From NCBI GenBank assembly GCA_002335605.1, contig BEDY01000002.1, positions 2,046,001 to 2,110,000 of the forward strand: DNA of 64,000 nucleotides, in the 5' to 3' direction. The translations under genes were made by a program, and so were the position numbers. The notes under the pieces are model-generated. The model ran no database searches. It had not been told where the DNA came from and worked only from the letters and a program-made list of their open reading frames with translations. Shown piece by piece: positions 10,231 to 22,335 of the stretch. The number at the start of each line of letters is the position of its first letter. Position 1 is the first letter of the stretch. This DNA comes from Prillingera fragicola (lineage: Eukaryota > Basidiomycota > Tremellomycetes > Trichosporonales > Trichosporonaceae).

Positions 10231-12340
10231 CTACTGGGGTCCGTTGAGACCACTGTGCTCGGGCCTAGGCTTCTCGGCGTTCTGGAACTCGCGCTCAAAG
10301 AACGAGTGGGCAGTCGACGAGAGCTCGTCGTCGTCGTCGTGGGGGATGGGGGCGACCTCCTCCTTGGTGTTGGCCTGCTGGCGGGCCTCCCACATGACGC
10401 GGAGCTCCTTGATACGCTGCTGGCGGTCAAGCTCGGGGTCGTAGGCGAGGTGGCGCTTGTGGAAGACGCGCTCAAAGAGCGAAAGGTGACGCGGGTGGAC
10501 GGCGATACCGTGGTAGTCGCCGGCGCGGCCCTCACGGACAAAGGCCCAGTAGCGGTCAAGCTCACGGAGGTCGACACCGGTGACGTCGGGGATAAAGATC
10601 TCGGTGACAATCCATCCCATGAAGCCAAACCAGCACACAACCCAGAACTTTGTGTGGTCGTCAATGTAGTTGTAGATGATGGCGGGGAGGAGAGCGCCAA
10701 TCTTGCCGGAAGCAGCCGAGAGACCGTGGGCGGTAGCACGGACCGAGACGGGGAAGACCTCGGCGGCGAGCAGGAAGGTGGTACAGTTGGGGCCAAACTG
10801 CTGGAAGAACGAGGCGAGGAAGTAGATGGTCTGGAAGCCCTTGATGTGCTGGATAGACTTGAGCTCGTGGTACCAGATGGCAGGGAGGAGGTAGAGAATA
10901 CCGCACATGAGGAGACCGACAGTCTGCATGCGCTTGCGGCCGTAGAACTTGTGGTCGATGAGGAAGGCGGCGAGGTAGTAGCCGAGCATGGAAACACCGA
11001 CGTTGAGCAGGTTCCAGAGCCATCCGGTCATGACACCCTTGGCGTTGGGAGTGATGACCTTGATGAACGACGAGGCAAAGAGCTTGGCACCGTAGAAGAG
11101 GAAGTCGGCAGCGAGCCAGCACATGCAGGTACCGAAAAGACGGCCACCAAAGTGAGTAGCGACAAGCTTGAGCGAGGTAATGTCGTAACCAGACTGGTTG
11201 ACGCGGGCGTTGGCCTTGGACTTGGCAAGGGCAGCCGACGAGTAGGTTTTCTTGTAGTAACGGAAGTAGGCGAGCCACAGGGTGAAGGGGATCATGAACG
11301 CAAACGAAAGACGGAAGATCCACTGGCCAGTAACCTGCGAGTAGGGAGGGCTCGAGCCGCCGTTGAGGACGAGGAGCAAGAGGATGAGCACACCCTGGTT
11401 GAGGAGCTGGCCCCAACCCTGCATGAGGAAGGCAAGAACAACGTTGCGACCACGGTGGAGCTTGTCGTCGGTCTGGGCAGATCCCGAAGCGGGCTTGTGC
11501 TCGAGAGCCGAAGTCGAAGTCATGGGGTACTCGCCGCCAACACCAAGGGTGTAGATAAACTGAGACCAGGCGTAGCAGATGACCCAACCGTTAAGGGTGG
11601 TACCCCACGAGGCGGTAAGCATGACGAGACCAAGAGTCATGACAAGAGCGTCCTGGACGAGACCGACACGGCGGCCAATCCAGTCACCCTCGAGACCGAC
11701 ACCAATCTGGCCACAGATGATACCAATGATCTGGATGTACGACACACCGGCAATCCAGTTGGCGTCGCACACCTCGTGCGTCTTCCAGCACTGGGGCCAG
11801 ACAGCCTGGTAAAGCGAAGTAAGGTTTCCAATGGCTGCGGAGTATTAGCACAATGTCGTCACTTGACAAAGAATGGCTTGTGGCGTGGTGTGCCACTGTG
11901 CCACACTCCGTGGTGTGTACTCACAGAAAATTGTGTAACCCTCGGTGAACATTCCGAAACCAGTCACGACGTAGCGCGAGCAGTAGGCATTGAGGGGCGA
12001 CAGGGGGTCCTTCTTGAACATTTCCCAGATGACGCCAAGCTCACGCTTGGCCTCGGCGTTGGACTGGGCGTTGACCCACCTCTGGCGCTCACCAAATGGC
12101 AAGTCGGCCTGGGGACGTTAGCTCTTCTGTGTGCGTGTGGGTTATGCGAATGGTGTGGCATGTGACGCGCCTGTCCTTGGCAGACGCCTCGCCTGGATCA
12201 CTCACCCAGTAGGTGCCATCGGCCGTGTACGAGTCAGAGGGGCAGAGGTCGTTGAAGAGGGGGTGTTTGGTGTGGAAGTCGACGTCCTTGGGACCGAAAG
12301 CGATGAGCTGGTCATCGTTGAGGTCGGGAGGGAAGGCCAT
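10231..12340 (-). CDS. MFS phosphate/glycerophosphodiester-type permease (PHO84/GIT1-related)
   Basis: Plasma-membrane proton-coupled permease of the phosphate:H+ symporter branch of the MFS. Three exons (12340-12206, 12108-11925, 11834-10231) give 640 residues. The first part is hydrophilic, then twelve predicted helices. MFS signatures visible are GDWIGRRVGLVQDALVM between helices 2 and 3, LGVGGEYPMTSTSALE in helix 4, and GPNCTTFLLAAEVFPVSVRA in the second half. The GGEYP form (rather than the GGDYP of PHO84) resembles GIT1-type glycerophosphoinositol carriers, so phosphate and a glycerophosphodiester are both possible substrates. The tail is hydrophilic with a Glu/Asp run. The antisense strand happens to be open for 687 codons, which I treat as a shadow. 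Confidence 0.87.
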
Positions 12341-13903
12341 TTTTGGCTAGTAGCTCTATGAGCAGCGGATAGGTGGTTTTGCAGGGAAGAACAAGTAGTG
12401 GTAAGGGGAGAAGAGAGATTTTCTCGGCCTGCGAGCAAGCGTCCAAGAGCTGCTGTTTGGGAGCGAGCGTCTATTACTCTAAAGGGGGAGGTTGGTGAGA
12501 GACAAGGAAAGTCTTCCAGGCCAGACCGATGCTAGATGAACTAGAGAAACGACAAGGTGGGTGGGTGTGAGCCGTTTGGAGATGAAGAGAGAAGGGGCGA
12601 GTAGCTGCACGAGGTTCCTTTTGAAGAACGAGCAGCAGCAGCAGTCAATGACACTCTTTACCAAACCTGGGCAAGCTTCCAAGCCTCGACATGTCCATTT
12701 TTGTCCCAGCCGGGTCTTGCCGCTGCTGGGCGCCGAGTAGGCCCTCTTCAGGGGAATGCAGAGGTGCCAGCCTGGGGCGGGCCTGATCACACGACAGCAG
12801 CAGCAGCAGCAGCGGCGGCGGCGGCGGCCGTTTCCTCCTGGAAGCAGTAGGTTTGTGCATGCCGCACCCAGGTAGACGACGTCTGGGCGGGGGACCTGAA
12901 TTTGGTGAGGTTGTAAATTATCATCGTGCAATCTGATAGGCTGCAGTAATCCAAACGTGCGTCGTGCCTGGCCACTCTGTGTCTTCGTGTCGAACCTGCC
13001 AAGAATGCGCGCCTCATGCTGCCTCGACGCCTCTCTGTTGATGCTCAAGCCATGCAGATGCATGAAAAAGAACTCTGGAACGAAGATCGACCTCACACGA
13101 CCTCATGCCAAGAGTTACCAGTCACTCACCGTGTCGTGTGACTTCTAAGAAAAGCCTGGCAGCTCGTTCAACTTGGCAGACAGTGTGCCAACACTCTCGT
13201 GTTTGCTCTTGATCTTTGCCACCAACGTGTGAGCACATGCGCACTGCTGCGCAGATAGGCAAGATTAGATTCCGGCCACGCACGTTTGTGCTACACCGAC
13301 TAGGCGCTGCCTGCGTGGCTCTGGCATCACCCAACGACTGGCCAGACTGCCCACTGTCTGGCCTACCTAGCCACCCTCAGATCCACAGCGCTCATGCTGG
13401 CCTGACTTGTGCCTGAAAGGCCGGCAGGACCTAGCAGGCGGGGATAAATATTAAAAATAAAAATTCCGGTCCGCAGCGAGCACCCGTGCATGCTTCCGTT
13501 GCCCAGAACACAGGCACGGCTGCGTCATCTTAGCGACGATCAGTCGCCCAGGCACGGCTACCTCTTTGCTGGGACTCGTTTTTTTTCTGACAGTGCTATG
13601 CCGCACTTCGGCAACCAACAGTGCAGCTTCGACTGTACGTCTGGCAAACGCTGATAGAGCAATCGGCACGTTCGTCTCGGGGACAGTTGTTACCTCAATC
13701 ACTTCACATAGCGCCCTTTGCTCCACAGTGCAACGGTTAGCACGGGGCAGCGACACTTGCTCTCGGACGGCACCGGTTCCATTTCACTCTCATGAACCCC
13801 GATGTTCTATCTTTGGCCGCGGCTCCTCTCAAACTCCACACATGGGGATCAACGTGCCGCCGGCGCCTCCGGAACTAGCCTCGTGCGTTCGGTTCGCTGA
13901 ATA
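12341..13903. other. Intergenic region with a CAG/CGG repeat
   Basis: Lies between the permease start and the 3' end of the FAH-family gene. It contains a compound trinucleotide repeat at 12795-12827 and an A/T-rich spot at about 13443-13467. Short open frames exist in several frames but none shows known domains or splice-compatible extensions. Confidence 0.45.
12795..12827. repeat. Compound microsatellite (CAG)6(CGG)5
   Basis: Six CAG units (12795-12812) run directly into five CGG units (12813-12827) in non-coding sequence upstream of the permease. Confidence 0.95.
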
Positions 13904-15479
13904 TTACTCGTAGATCAGAGTGTTGATCAGAGTTCCTGGGTGACGTTAGCGCATATTCCTGAGAACTTCAAGTCAATGGTGACACCGTGATCAGTTCCGT
14001 TATCGCAACCTCATCGCTCCCTTTGTCGTCGCACTTCCCCTAGCTCGACCGATGATCACCCTCACTTCGGCCACTCTGCGGTGACAACTCACCAATGCCG
14101 TCCGAGATACTGCAGCGGACTTCGTCACCGTCGCGCAGCCACTGCCCACGTGAAGCGCCAATGCCAGAAGGTGTGCCCGTGATAATGACCGTGCCCGGTG
14201 TCAGTGTGGTACCGACAGACAGGTAAGCGACAATGCTGAGAAAACCCAAGTCAGCTGTTGTCTCTTCGCAACCGAAGTCGCGCCATGGGTCGAGACTGCG
14301 TCTCGGCTTCGCGCATGATAACGACAGACTCCACACACACCAGCCACTCACCTCGAAACGTGCCAAATCATGCTCTCTGCGGTCCCCGACTGGACGAGCT
14401 GGCCGTTGACACGAGTTTGAAGGTCCACGTGCCCTGGGTCTGGAAGTGCGGTCGTGGAGACCAAGCACGGACCAAGGGGGCAAAACTTGTCAAAGCCTGC
14501 CACTTGAGCATCTACCTCACTCGCCTTGAGAGCTCACCTTTCGAGTATCCCCACTGCGTCGACTGCTTTTGGAGTTTGCGCGCAGTGAGATCATTCGCGC
14601 ACGTCCAGCCAAGGACGTGCTCGAGCGCCTTGTCGGCGGGCACGTTTCGGCAGTCGCGCCCGATCACGATCGCGAGCTCGACCTCATAGTCCATCTCGTT
14701 GGCCTGCGCGCAGCGAGGGATGGGAACGACCTCGCCCGGGTGCGCAAGCGTGGTGGACGGCATGCAGAAGAGCGTCGGCACAGCCGGGATAGGCATGCCC
14801 AGCTCGGCGGCGTGGTCGCGATAGTTGAGGCCCGTCGCGCGGACCGTCCCGCACTCACTGGCGCGCACGGGGGTGAGAAGCTGGGCGTTAGCGTGGGCGC
14901 CCTTTATGGTAACCCCGCCGAGCACGGGCTTTCATTGCTGGGAACTGTCGGTTGGCCCCGTGCGGCTCATGTGCACTCCAACCGAGGGGAGCGCCGTCAG
15001 TGGTAACGCGTCCGTGGGTGTGTGTTTGCCCAAGAAGCCAGCTCCACCGCCACGCTCCACTTGTCGGCGGCGCCTGTCCGCCTCCAGTTCCCGTATTCGG
15101 CCAAGTCCGCCCTCCCCTACACGGCCTGCACACACGAGTACTCACCTTTGCGACAGCGACGCACTCGCCCGTGTGGTGGGCGTCGGCATCCCACGGGGTC
15201 TGGGTGTTGAGGACGTGGGCAAAGATGGTAATGTTCTTGGCGTAGGCGACGCCAACTGCGGCGTTAGCGAGACTCATTTACAGCTACCGACCATCCTGGG
15301 ACTCGTCGACTGGTTCACCGAGAAGCTCACGGCCGTCGGCGGCGAGGAAGCGGATGAGGCGGCGCCACGGCCAAGCCTTGGGGGTCTGCTGTGAGTTGTT
15401 GTCAGAGGGGTATGCTCACCTGAGGGGTGGGAACCGTATGCCCGTTGGTGGGGGGCAGCTGGCTAGTGTCGACTGTCAT
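13904..15479 (-). CDS. Fumarylacetoacetate hydrolase (FAH) family enzyme
   Basis: Metal-dependent C-C hydrolase, decarboxylase or isomerase family; members act on acylpyruvates, oxaloacetate or aromatic-ring cleavage products, and the substrate is not determinable here. Seven exons (15479-15420, 15388-15292, 15255-15146, 14880-14538, 14496-14352, 14235-14093, 13935-13904) total 309 residues. Key blocks are TGLNYRDHAAELGMPIP, the metal ligands in DYEVELAIVIG (E-x-E) and CANDLTAR (D), the catalytic Lys segment YSKGFDKFCPLGP, RVNGQLVQSG, and ITGTPSGIG near the end, finishing TLINTLIYE. The second intron has a weak donor (GTCGGT) forced by frame, and the third intron (265 nt) is long for the locus. 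Confidence 0.9.
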
Positions 15480-16972
15480 CATGGGTGAAGCGAAGCGGCG
15501 AGCGCGAGGTTGAAGGGTGGACGAGTTGAGAAAGAGGTTACGCGGCAAGCGGTGGCGAGAGAGACTTGTGAGAGCTGGGGATGTATGTTTGGTCTAACGA
15601 GTATGGTGTGAGAGGATGAGAAAAAAACTGGACGAGGCATTTACCTTGGACAGTGCTGACACTGACAAAGGAGGCGGGGAACAGGCGTAGTTGCACAAAC
15701 GCCCTGCTGTGTGCTGCTCCTCGGGAGAACCGTGCACAATTGTTCACTTGCTCAAGCCGAGGACAGGTTCAGAGTGGTACAGTGGCGAGCTGCTATCCCC
15801 TTACTTGCTTGTCGGGAGAGCGAAGAGGTATAGTTCACACAGGTTCGGTGTACAGCAATGCTTCTTACACGACATTACCGAAATCAACCCCAACCCAGGC
15901 CCCGATATAGCCTGCCACTAGTAATGAGGCACTCACCTGGCCTGGCGTCGGCAGTCGCTTCCCTCAACCCAACACCCGGCGCTTCCGGTCCTTGTCTGAA
16001 CAATGGTATTCTTTCGCTTGTCTGCATATCTGCATACGGCTGGCTGCCTACCTACACCGGCGCCGCGAGGCCGAACACGAGGTATGTTCGGTTCGGTTTC
16101 GGTTGGTGCCGACTTGTCGGTCTGTGGTTGTGTCTTGGCGTCATGCCGACCATCGGCCTGAATAGTTGTTGCGGTACTGGGGTACAATCAGCTTGTTCAA
16201 CCCGAAGACGAGGGTTGCTCTTAGCCGAGATGTGCATTGGTGAGATCAGTACTTTGGTTATATAACAATCCGACCCGAAATCAGCATCTACACATCACTG
16301 CCGTCCAGCCCTGGAAAAATGATGATATTATTTCTGATGCCCAAAGAGCTTACACGACTAGTGGTAAGGTTTAAGAAAATCCTTGAGACCTTGACCTTGT
16401 ACAGGCTATGCGATATGCTGTTGTTAGGCAGACAACAAAGTGGTCACCCTTACTGTACGCAGGGTTACTAAATATTTCTCAATTAAACTAGAATGTGACA
16501 GGATTCTAATTTTTGGACCCCACCCTCTGTCTAGGTCGCTCACCACTATAGCGTAGTCCAGCTAGTCCAATGTACTGAATTGCTGGGCTGCCCTCGGTCC
16601 CCAATCGCCACGGCCACCAATTACCAACTTGAACAGGAGGGTCACAACTGGCTGTGGCAGAGTGGGTTTCAAGGTCGTGCCAGTCCCACCTTTCGGTCTT
16701 CATACCAGGAACCCGTGCACCGAGTGTCCAGGAACACCGTGCTTGCGACAAGTCGCCACTCGTCGTGGCTCGGTACGTCATGGATGCTGCACAGCAATGG
16801 AACTTGGCTGCATTGGCGCATCTATTGGCATCTAGTGTTCATTCTTCTGTCTCAATTTGATAGGAGAGTAATGTACAGGGATAAAGATCTAAGGCCACGC
16901 TTTCCGACTCAGACGCCGCGCCCAAATCTACAGGCTGGCGTCGGATGACATTTACGTTGGGGTGAAAGGGGC
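15480..16972. other. Gene-poor, relatively A/T-rich intergenic region
   Basis: About 1.5 kb between the starts of the FAH gene side and the 3' end of the RTA1-like gene. From about 15,800 to 16,950 base composition looks richer in A/T than the flanks and only short unrelated open frames occur. It could be a decayed mobile element or simply relaxed spacer. No terminal repeats or transposase fragments are recognisable. Confidence 0.4.
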
Positions 16973-18095
16973 TCACTTCCATCCGGCGACGCGGGGGAGG
17001 AAGAAACCAGGGTGGAAGACTGCAAGACTGGCCATGCAGAGAACCATGGGGAATCCGTCAAGCCAGATAAAGAAGCGCTCGGTGGTAATGACATAGCCGG
17101 TCCAGCCCTCTGCGAGCTCGATGGAACGGTAAATGCCACGCATAACAATCATGATGGTAGCGAGACCGACACCGATGAGGAGGATCTGCGAGCCGCGAAC
17201 CTTCTTCTGACGGGTGACGTCGTCGACGACATCCTTTTCGTCCTGTACGGACGCGTTTGAGGGGGTGCCCGAAGTGCCAGCCTCGAGAGCAGCCTGGGCC
17301 TTGCGAGCGATGCGGCGGTTCTTGCGCGCGTCACGCTTGGCAAGGTAGCGCTCCGAGTAGGGCTTGTTCCAGGTGACGCGAATGATAAAGTCAATGGCGA
17401 GGGTGGCGAAGATGCCCGAAATCACAAGCTGGAAGATGATACCGCCGAGCACTGGATTTTGATCAGCACATGTGCTTTGCTCTGCAGAGTATAGACAGGG
17501 AAAGACGTACTGATATGAGTGGCTGCGGTCGTGTCCTCGTAGTTCTGCGCCTGGACAGAGGCCTGTCCACCGCCAATGGCCTGGAGGACTAGCGAAATGA
17601 TGTCGAAAATGAGAAAGACGATAATGTACCAGTTGGCGCCGAGGAGCGAGTACTGGTCACCGAGGTGCTTGATGCATTGGCCAAGGAGCACATAGTCCCA
17701 GGCAGAGAAGAAGACGGGGCCGATAATCAGGCTGTGGGCATGTCAGCATTTGTGAAGAGGCAATGGATGGTCCACACGCACCAGCAAATCTGCATGATAA
17801 AGCCGTCAAACGAGAGAGGAGTATTCGAGCTCCACAGGCGTCCGGCCCAGCCCAGAATTTCGAGGAAGCCACCGGCGACAACAGTGGCGATGGCAGACCA
17901 GTACTTGAACTTGATAGCGAGGCCGAGGTGGACAACGGTGAGCAGGGAGAAGACGACGAGAAAGGCGACACAGTTGGCGAGCGCCGGGGTGTAGCCGTAC
18001 GGCGATTCTTGGAGGCCTGTAGGCTTCTCGGTCATGTTGCTCGGCATCTCCTGCTGCCGGGCCACAATGGCGGTAGCGAGGGCGTGGAGAGACAT
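16973..18095 (-). CDS. RTA1-like seven-TM membrane protein
   Basis: Member of the fungus-specific RTA1 (lipid-translocating exporter) family, whose yeast members RTA1, RSB1 and PUG1 are linked to aminocholesterol resistance, sphingoid-base export and porphyrin transport. Three exons (18095-17782, 17731-17511, 17451-16973) give 337 residues. Seven hydrophobic segments are seen. Family blocks include ESPYGYTPALANCVAF at the N-terminus, LEILGWAGRLW, QICCLIIGPVFFSAWDYVLL, LGANWYIIVFLIFDIISLVL, QAIGGGQA, a charged loop (KPYSERYLAKRDARKNRR) and MRGIYRSIELAEGW. An in-frame ATG at 18125 would add ten residues; 18095 fits the family better. Confidence 0.87.
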
Positions 18096-19410
18096 GGTAT
18101 GTGGGTCAAGGTGTGTGGGAAACAAGGAATGTAGTTGGGTTTGTTTGTCTAGTGGATGGCTGAAGAGGATACGTAGGCAGTGACCACTGTGCTACTGGTG
18201 TTGTCTGGCGGGTGCTCGTCGACTTGCTTGCACAAAGATAAGCGTGTGGGGAAAGCAGTTGATTGTAGATTACCGTCAACTTTTAACTCGATCCCAACGA
18301 CCACGGAGATGATGTGACGGAGAATCGGCACGGTCAACGTTGTCCGCGGCAACTTGGTGAGACGGTCAAGTGGGACACGGCCACCCACCCCGGCGGCAGT
18401 TGCCAAGCATCATTTCATGGCCCATCTTGCACTGCCCTACTGCAACACGCAAGCCTTCCTAGCTAGCCATGCACACGGCTACTTTGCGCAGCAGGTGTCC
18501 ATCGCTCACCCACAAGCCCATCGTTGACGCGGTGCATTGCACTGCAATCGCTATTCAGTCTCGGCCACCATTCAAACTTTTCTAGAAATCGCCTCGGCCT
18601 CCGAACGGATGTTTTTGCTGCGCCCCCGCCCTGATGGATGCACAGAAGGATCGGCTCACACAAGCTCCAATCGCCACCTTATCAGCGGGCGCAAAACACT
18701 CAACCACATCACAACACCACAGTTAGCGTGCAAGGTCATGCATATCAGTGCCAGTGGCGCATGTTGTTGCCGAGGTCTCAAATTCAGAATACACATCCCG
18801 GAGGGCGCGCAACATCGCTCAGCCCAAGCATCCAAGAAAACGGACAAAGTGGCCGCAAAAGAGACCTGGAGATTGAAAGGGGCATTAATGGCGCAAACAG
18901 TCCTGTTCGACAAGCCTGAAACCGAGCGGAACCGACGGGAATCCAGACGAATCGCACAGCGTACAGCAGCAGTGGTGGTGGTCGGTGGGATGTGGGAAAC
19001 CACTCTGCCCACGCGTCGGACAGGCACCACCACCGCGGCAACCGCACCCACTATGAACAGCCATTTCTCTCGCTCCCACGGTGAGGGGATGCCGCCGACT
19101 GCGACGTTGGTATCAGCCCAAGCTCTGGACTCTAGGCCCCATCATCCTTGGCAGACGTATGATCCACTGATCTGTTGGCGTTCCGAAATCGCCATCAACA
19201 CCGCCTTCGCGTTCCGCTCCTCACATCTCGTAACTGAAATGCTAGACGCGCCACTGCGACGTCATGCGTTCGTGCCAAGTACCAGCTCGCCAGATCCTGC
19301 AACGCCTTGTACCTCGTTGTGCAATGCTCAGCACACGCACGCACGCTCGAAGCATGAATAGAAATGCAATGACAAGACCCTGCAACATACAGACCTCCCC
19401 CAAGATGAAT
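18096..19410. other. Intergenic region with uncharacterised open frames only
   Basis: Contains the RTA1-like promoter and the 3' flank of the PP5 gene. A plus-strand open frame of 274 codons (18537-19361) overlaps minus-strand open frames over much of its length. Its translation is compositionally random-looking, without domains, and I do not call it. Confidence 0.4.
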
Positions 19411-21898
19411 TTACGCCATAAAGCCAAACCCAGAGCTGTATGCCATGGGCTTGATGTCCGGGTGGGGCACAGCGTCAAACTGGTGGTATGACAGCTGGCC
19501 GTCGGCCTGCATCTTGACATAGGCAGCCTGTGAACCGAGTCAGCGTTCCTGCCATGGGGGAAGGGGTGATGACATGATGGATGTTGGTCTGGTATCTCGG
19601 AAGGCACGGGTGGAACTGATCAGATAGAAGCTGTGCAGCGGCCATGGTCGCCCGAACCGACCCACACTCATCCTCCTCACAGTTGGCACTTACCTTGTTG
19701 CCAGTCGAGTCACAGTAGTTGGGGCAGCTAAAGGTCGTGATGCACAAGCCGTCGTGCTCAATAGCGTAGCCATCGGCGCGAACCTCATGTGACCGAATGA
19801 CGGCGGTCACCTTGTTCAACTCGCACCACCGCCTTGTAACGTCTGGACCAAAGCCGAGACCCACACCCTGCTGGATTAACCCACTGCCAAGACGCTAATC
19901 TGCAGATCGAACACGCTCATCGATCACCGACTCTGTGCTCGAGCTGCAGAATTCGAAAAAAAGTACTCACGCGCTTCGACGGTCCGCGGCCAGGCATCTC
20001 CTGGGGGTCTGTCCAGAGCAGCTGCATGGGTGAGCGTTGGCCCAGTTCATCTCAACGTCGTCTCAACCTACCTCGCACATGAGACCCTCCTGGCCAGGCT
20101 GCCTTCCGTAGCGGTCAATCTTGGCAACCTCATCCAGCAAGACGCCGTCCTTGCTGACGGGGGGACCACCGTGCACGACAAAGTAGCGCTTTGTGCCATC
20201 GGGGCCGAGAATGGCCGGCTGCGAGCCCTCGGACTTGGGGTTTGAAGGCTTCTGCGAGGCGGTGAGGAGAGTAGCGAGGGGAACTGGATTGTTAGCTGAG
20301 TCAGACAACGCAGGGTGAACTCACGAGCAGTGAAAACGTCGGCAAACAGCTTGTACGTGACCTCGCCGTGCTTTGCCTTGCACTCGCCCTCAAAGCCGTA
20401 CACCTTGTTCATGTCGCTCGTTTCGTGGTTGCCACGGTTGAGGAAGACGCGGGCCGGGTACAGCCACTTGTAGGCAAACAAGGTGAGCACCACCTCGATC
20501 GACCACGAGCCACGGTCCACAAAGTCACCTACACTGTCAGCACCCAGGCCATACTCTGAGACGCACCGTTGAACACGATCATGTGCGTATCTGATGGGGG
20601 CTTGATCATCGACAGCAGGTTGAGAACGTCATAGAACTGGCCATGTGCTACAGGTCAGCATCAATCAACCGCACGGGCACTCACTGTCTCCAACAATGTC
20701 ACACGTAACACCCTCGGGCACGGTAACCTCCACGAGACTGGGCTCCTTGTCGATAATAGCCTTCATGCCGAGAATAATCTCCCACACCACACGCTTGGGC
20801 ATCTTGCCACCGGTCTTGAGGTATTCGATCATGTTCTCCACAAACTCACGAGTAGGCTCGTAGCGCGCCGCGGGGTCGCTGGGGATGATCGGCAGGGGAG
20901 TGCCTTCCGGAAGGTTGGGGTCCAGCGCGCATGCTCCCTGCTCGATTGCCGTCAAGCAGCGCTGCGATGCAGTCTCGGTCTCTCCGACACTGATAGCCTG
21001 CGACGTTAGCCCATGTCCGGACATATATCCAAACGAGGATCCGAGAACCCAACTCCTCAGCTCTGGACACGGACCCGCAACTTGGCAGGTGACATGTTGC
21101 CGAGGGGTTGAGCGCTCGGTTTGAAACCTTCCCTGGGCATTTGGCCTGCAACGCAACCCTTGTAGGTGGCCTCCTCTAAAGACCAAAAACTGCAGCACCG
21201 CACTCACCTTCTCAAACTCCATCCTGCGGACCAGCTTGATGGTCGCGCCAAGCTGCTCGCGAATTGAGCGGTTTCCCGGCTCAATCTCGAGCGCCTTCTT
21301 AAAGTCCGGAATAGCCTCCTTAGGACGCATGACAGCCAGAGACGAGGTAGCACGACGGTAGTAGGCCTTGACGTAGTCAGGCTTGATCTCAATAGCCTTT
21401 GTAGCGTCTGCAATGGCAGAGCCGTGCTGCTCCTCCTTCGCCTTTGCCATGGCACGGTTGTTCCAGAATGTTGCGTCCAGATGATTCAATGCAATGGCTT
21501 CGGTGTAGAGCTCAATGGAGCGGTCAAAATCCTTGCTGGCATAGGCCTTGTTGGCCTGCGCCTTGAGCTCGGCAGCCTTGACCTTGTCGTCCTCGGTGAT
21601 GGTGCGGTTCTCGTCAAACTCGAGCTCGAGCTCGCCGTCGGATCCAACTGCCAATATCAGTGCCTGCGCTCTGCACAGAGAATACAGCTTCCACTTCTAA
21701 ACCTAAGGCTAGCTCTTACTGGAAGCGCAGCAGGTCTTACTCACGCGACAACCCGGCAAGTGACTGAGGTGACAACATGGGCGAGGGGAAGGGGGTAATG
21801 TCATCGTCGAGGTTGGTGGAGGGCGCCGTGGAGTCGGATGCGGGCGATCCGTTTGCGATTGCTGCGGCGACCGAGTCGCGCAGCTCGTCCTTGCTCAT
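19411..21898 (-). CDS. PPT1: Serine/threonine protein phosphatase 5 (TPR-PPP)
   Basis: Hsp90-associated Ser/Thr phosphatase. The N-terminal region carries three TPR units ([60 protein letters not shown]), the docking site for the Hsp90 C-terminus. The PPP catalytic core follows with the metal and active-site motifs [80 protein letters not shown] and [10 protein letters not shown], and the C-terminal inhibitory tail ends GFGFMA. The gene has roughly nine exons. I place the start at MSKDELRDS (21898); an in-frame ATG at 21991 lies in likely leader sequence. The protein has an extra acidic/Pro-Ser head before the TPRs. Confidence 0.95.
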
Positions 21899-22235
21899 TT
21901 TATGTGTGTGTGAGTTGGAGTTGGGTGGCGGAAAGAGACGAGTGGAAAGGGAAGATCGAAAATGCACCCAAAGAAAGTGCAGGCACGTCAAATGTCGAAA
22001 GTCTCGGCAGGAGAGTGCAGTTACCGCTTACGAAGCGACCTCGTTCGTGTGGAGACACTGCCGCAAGACGGAGAAGAACCGTTGCACAACTAGTGGAGAA
22101 TGTATCAACCTCGGTTGTTATCATGCTAGTGGTGGCCGGTGATCCACTATCAGTTGGACACTGTGACGGATATTATGTCTACTTTATAAGCAAGGGGGGA
22201 GGCGCAGAATTCATCCTTCGTTGGTGAAACCTAGT
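21899..22235. promoter_or_regulatory. PP5 promoter region and tRNA upstream flank
   Basis: This 337-bp spacer holds the minus-strand PP5 promoter and the 5' flank of the tRNA gene. A TTTATAAG sequence at about 22183-22190 sits some 50 bp upstream of the tRNA and could help place TFIIIB. An 11-base sequence (GTTGGTGAAAC) at 22220-22230 recurs inside the tRNA at 22241-22251. Confidence 0.45.
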
Positions 22236-22325
22236 ACACTGTTGGTGAAACGGTATCATGCGTCGTTGCCATATTACGTAATATGTAATTTCGACGCGGC
22301 AAGGGTTCGACTCCCTTACAGTGTA
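22236..22325 (+). tRNA. tRNA-Gly(GCC) with a 19-nt intron
   Basis: Folds as a complete cloverleaf: acceptor ACACTGT/ACAGTGT with discriminator A (7 bp), D-stem GTGA/TCAT with the AACGGTA loop containing GG, anticodon stem CGTCG/CGACG, and T-arm AAGGG-TTCGACT-CCCTT. The anticodon GCC is at 22268-22270. A 19-nt A/T-rich intron (22272-22290) lies one base 3' of the anticodon, the canonical position for nuclear tRNA introns. The B box GGTTCGACTCC is intact and a T-run starting at 22326 provides a pol III terminator. CCA is not encoded, as expected in a eukaryote. Confidence 0.93.
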
Positions 22326-22335
22326 TTTCTTTTTT
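22326..22335 (+). terminator. RNA polymerase III terminator of tRNA-Gly
   Basis: TTTC followed by a run of T residues directly after the tRNA 3' end, the usual pol III stop signal. Confidence 0.7.

Noticed and set aside
10102..12165. Plus-strand open frame of 687 codons
   Set aside because: It lies antisense to the phosphate-type permease and spans that gene's introns. GC-rich coding sequence that avoids TTA, CTA and TCA codons leaves the opposite frame open. Its translation is charged low-complexity sequence without domains.
15691..15921. NPNPGP in a short open frame, similar to a 2A-type end
   Set aside because: The required Glu two residues before NPGP is absent and the frame has no viral or retroelement content.
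18537..19361. Plus-strand open frame of 274 codons
   Set aside because: Overlapping open frames on both strands and a random-looking translation; no homologous block recognised.
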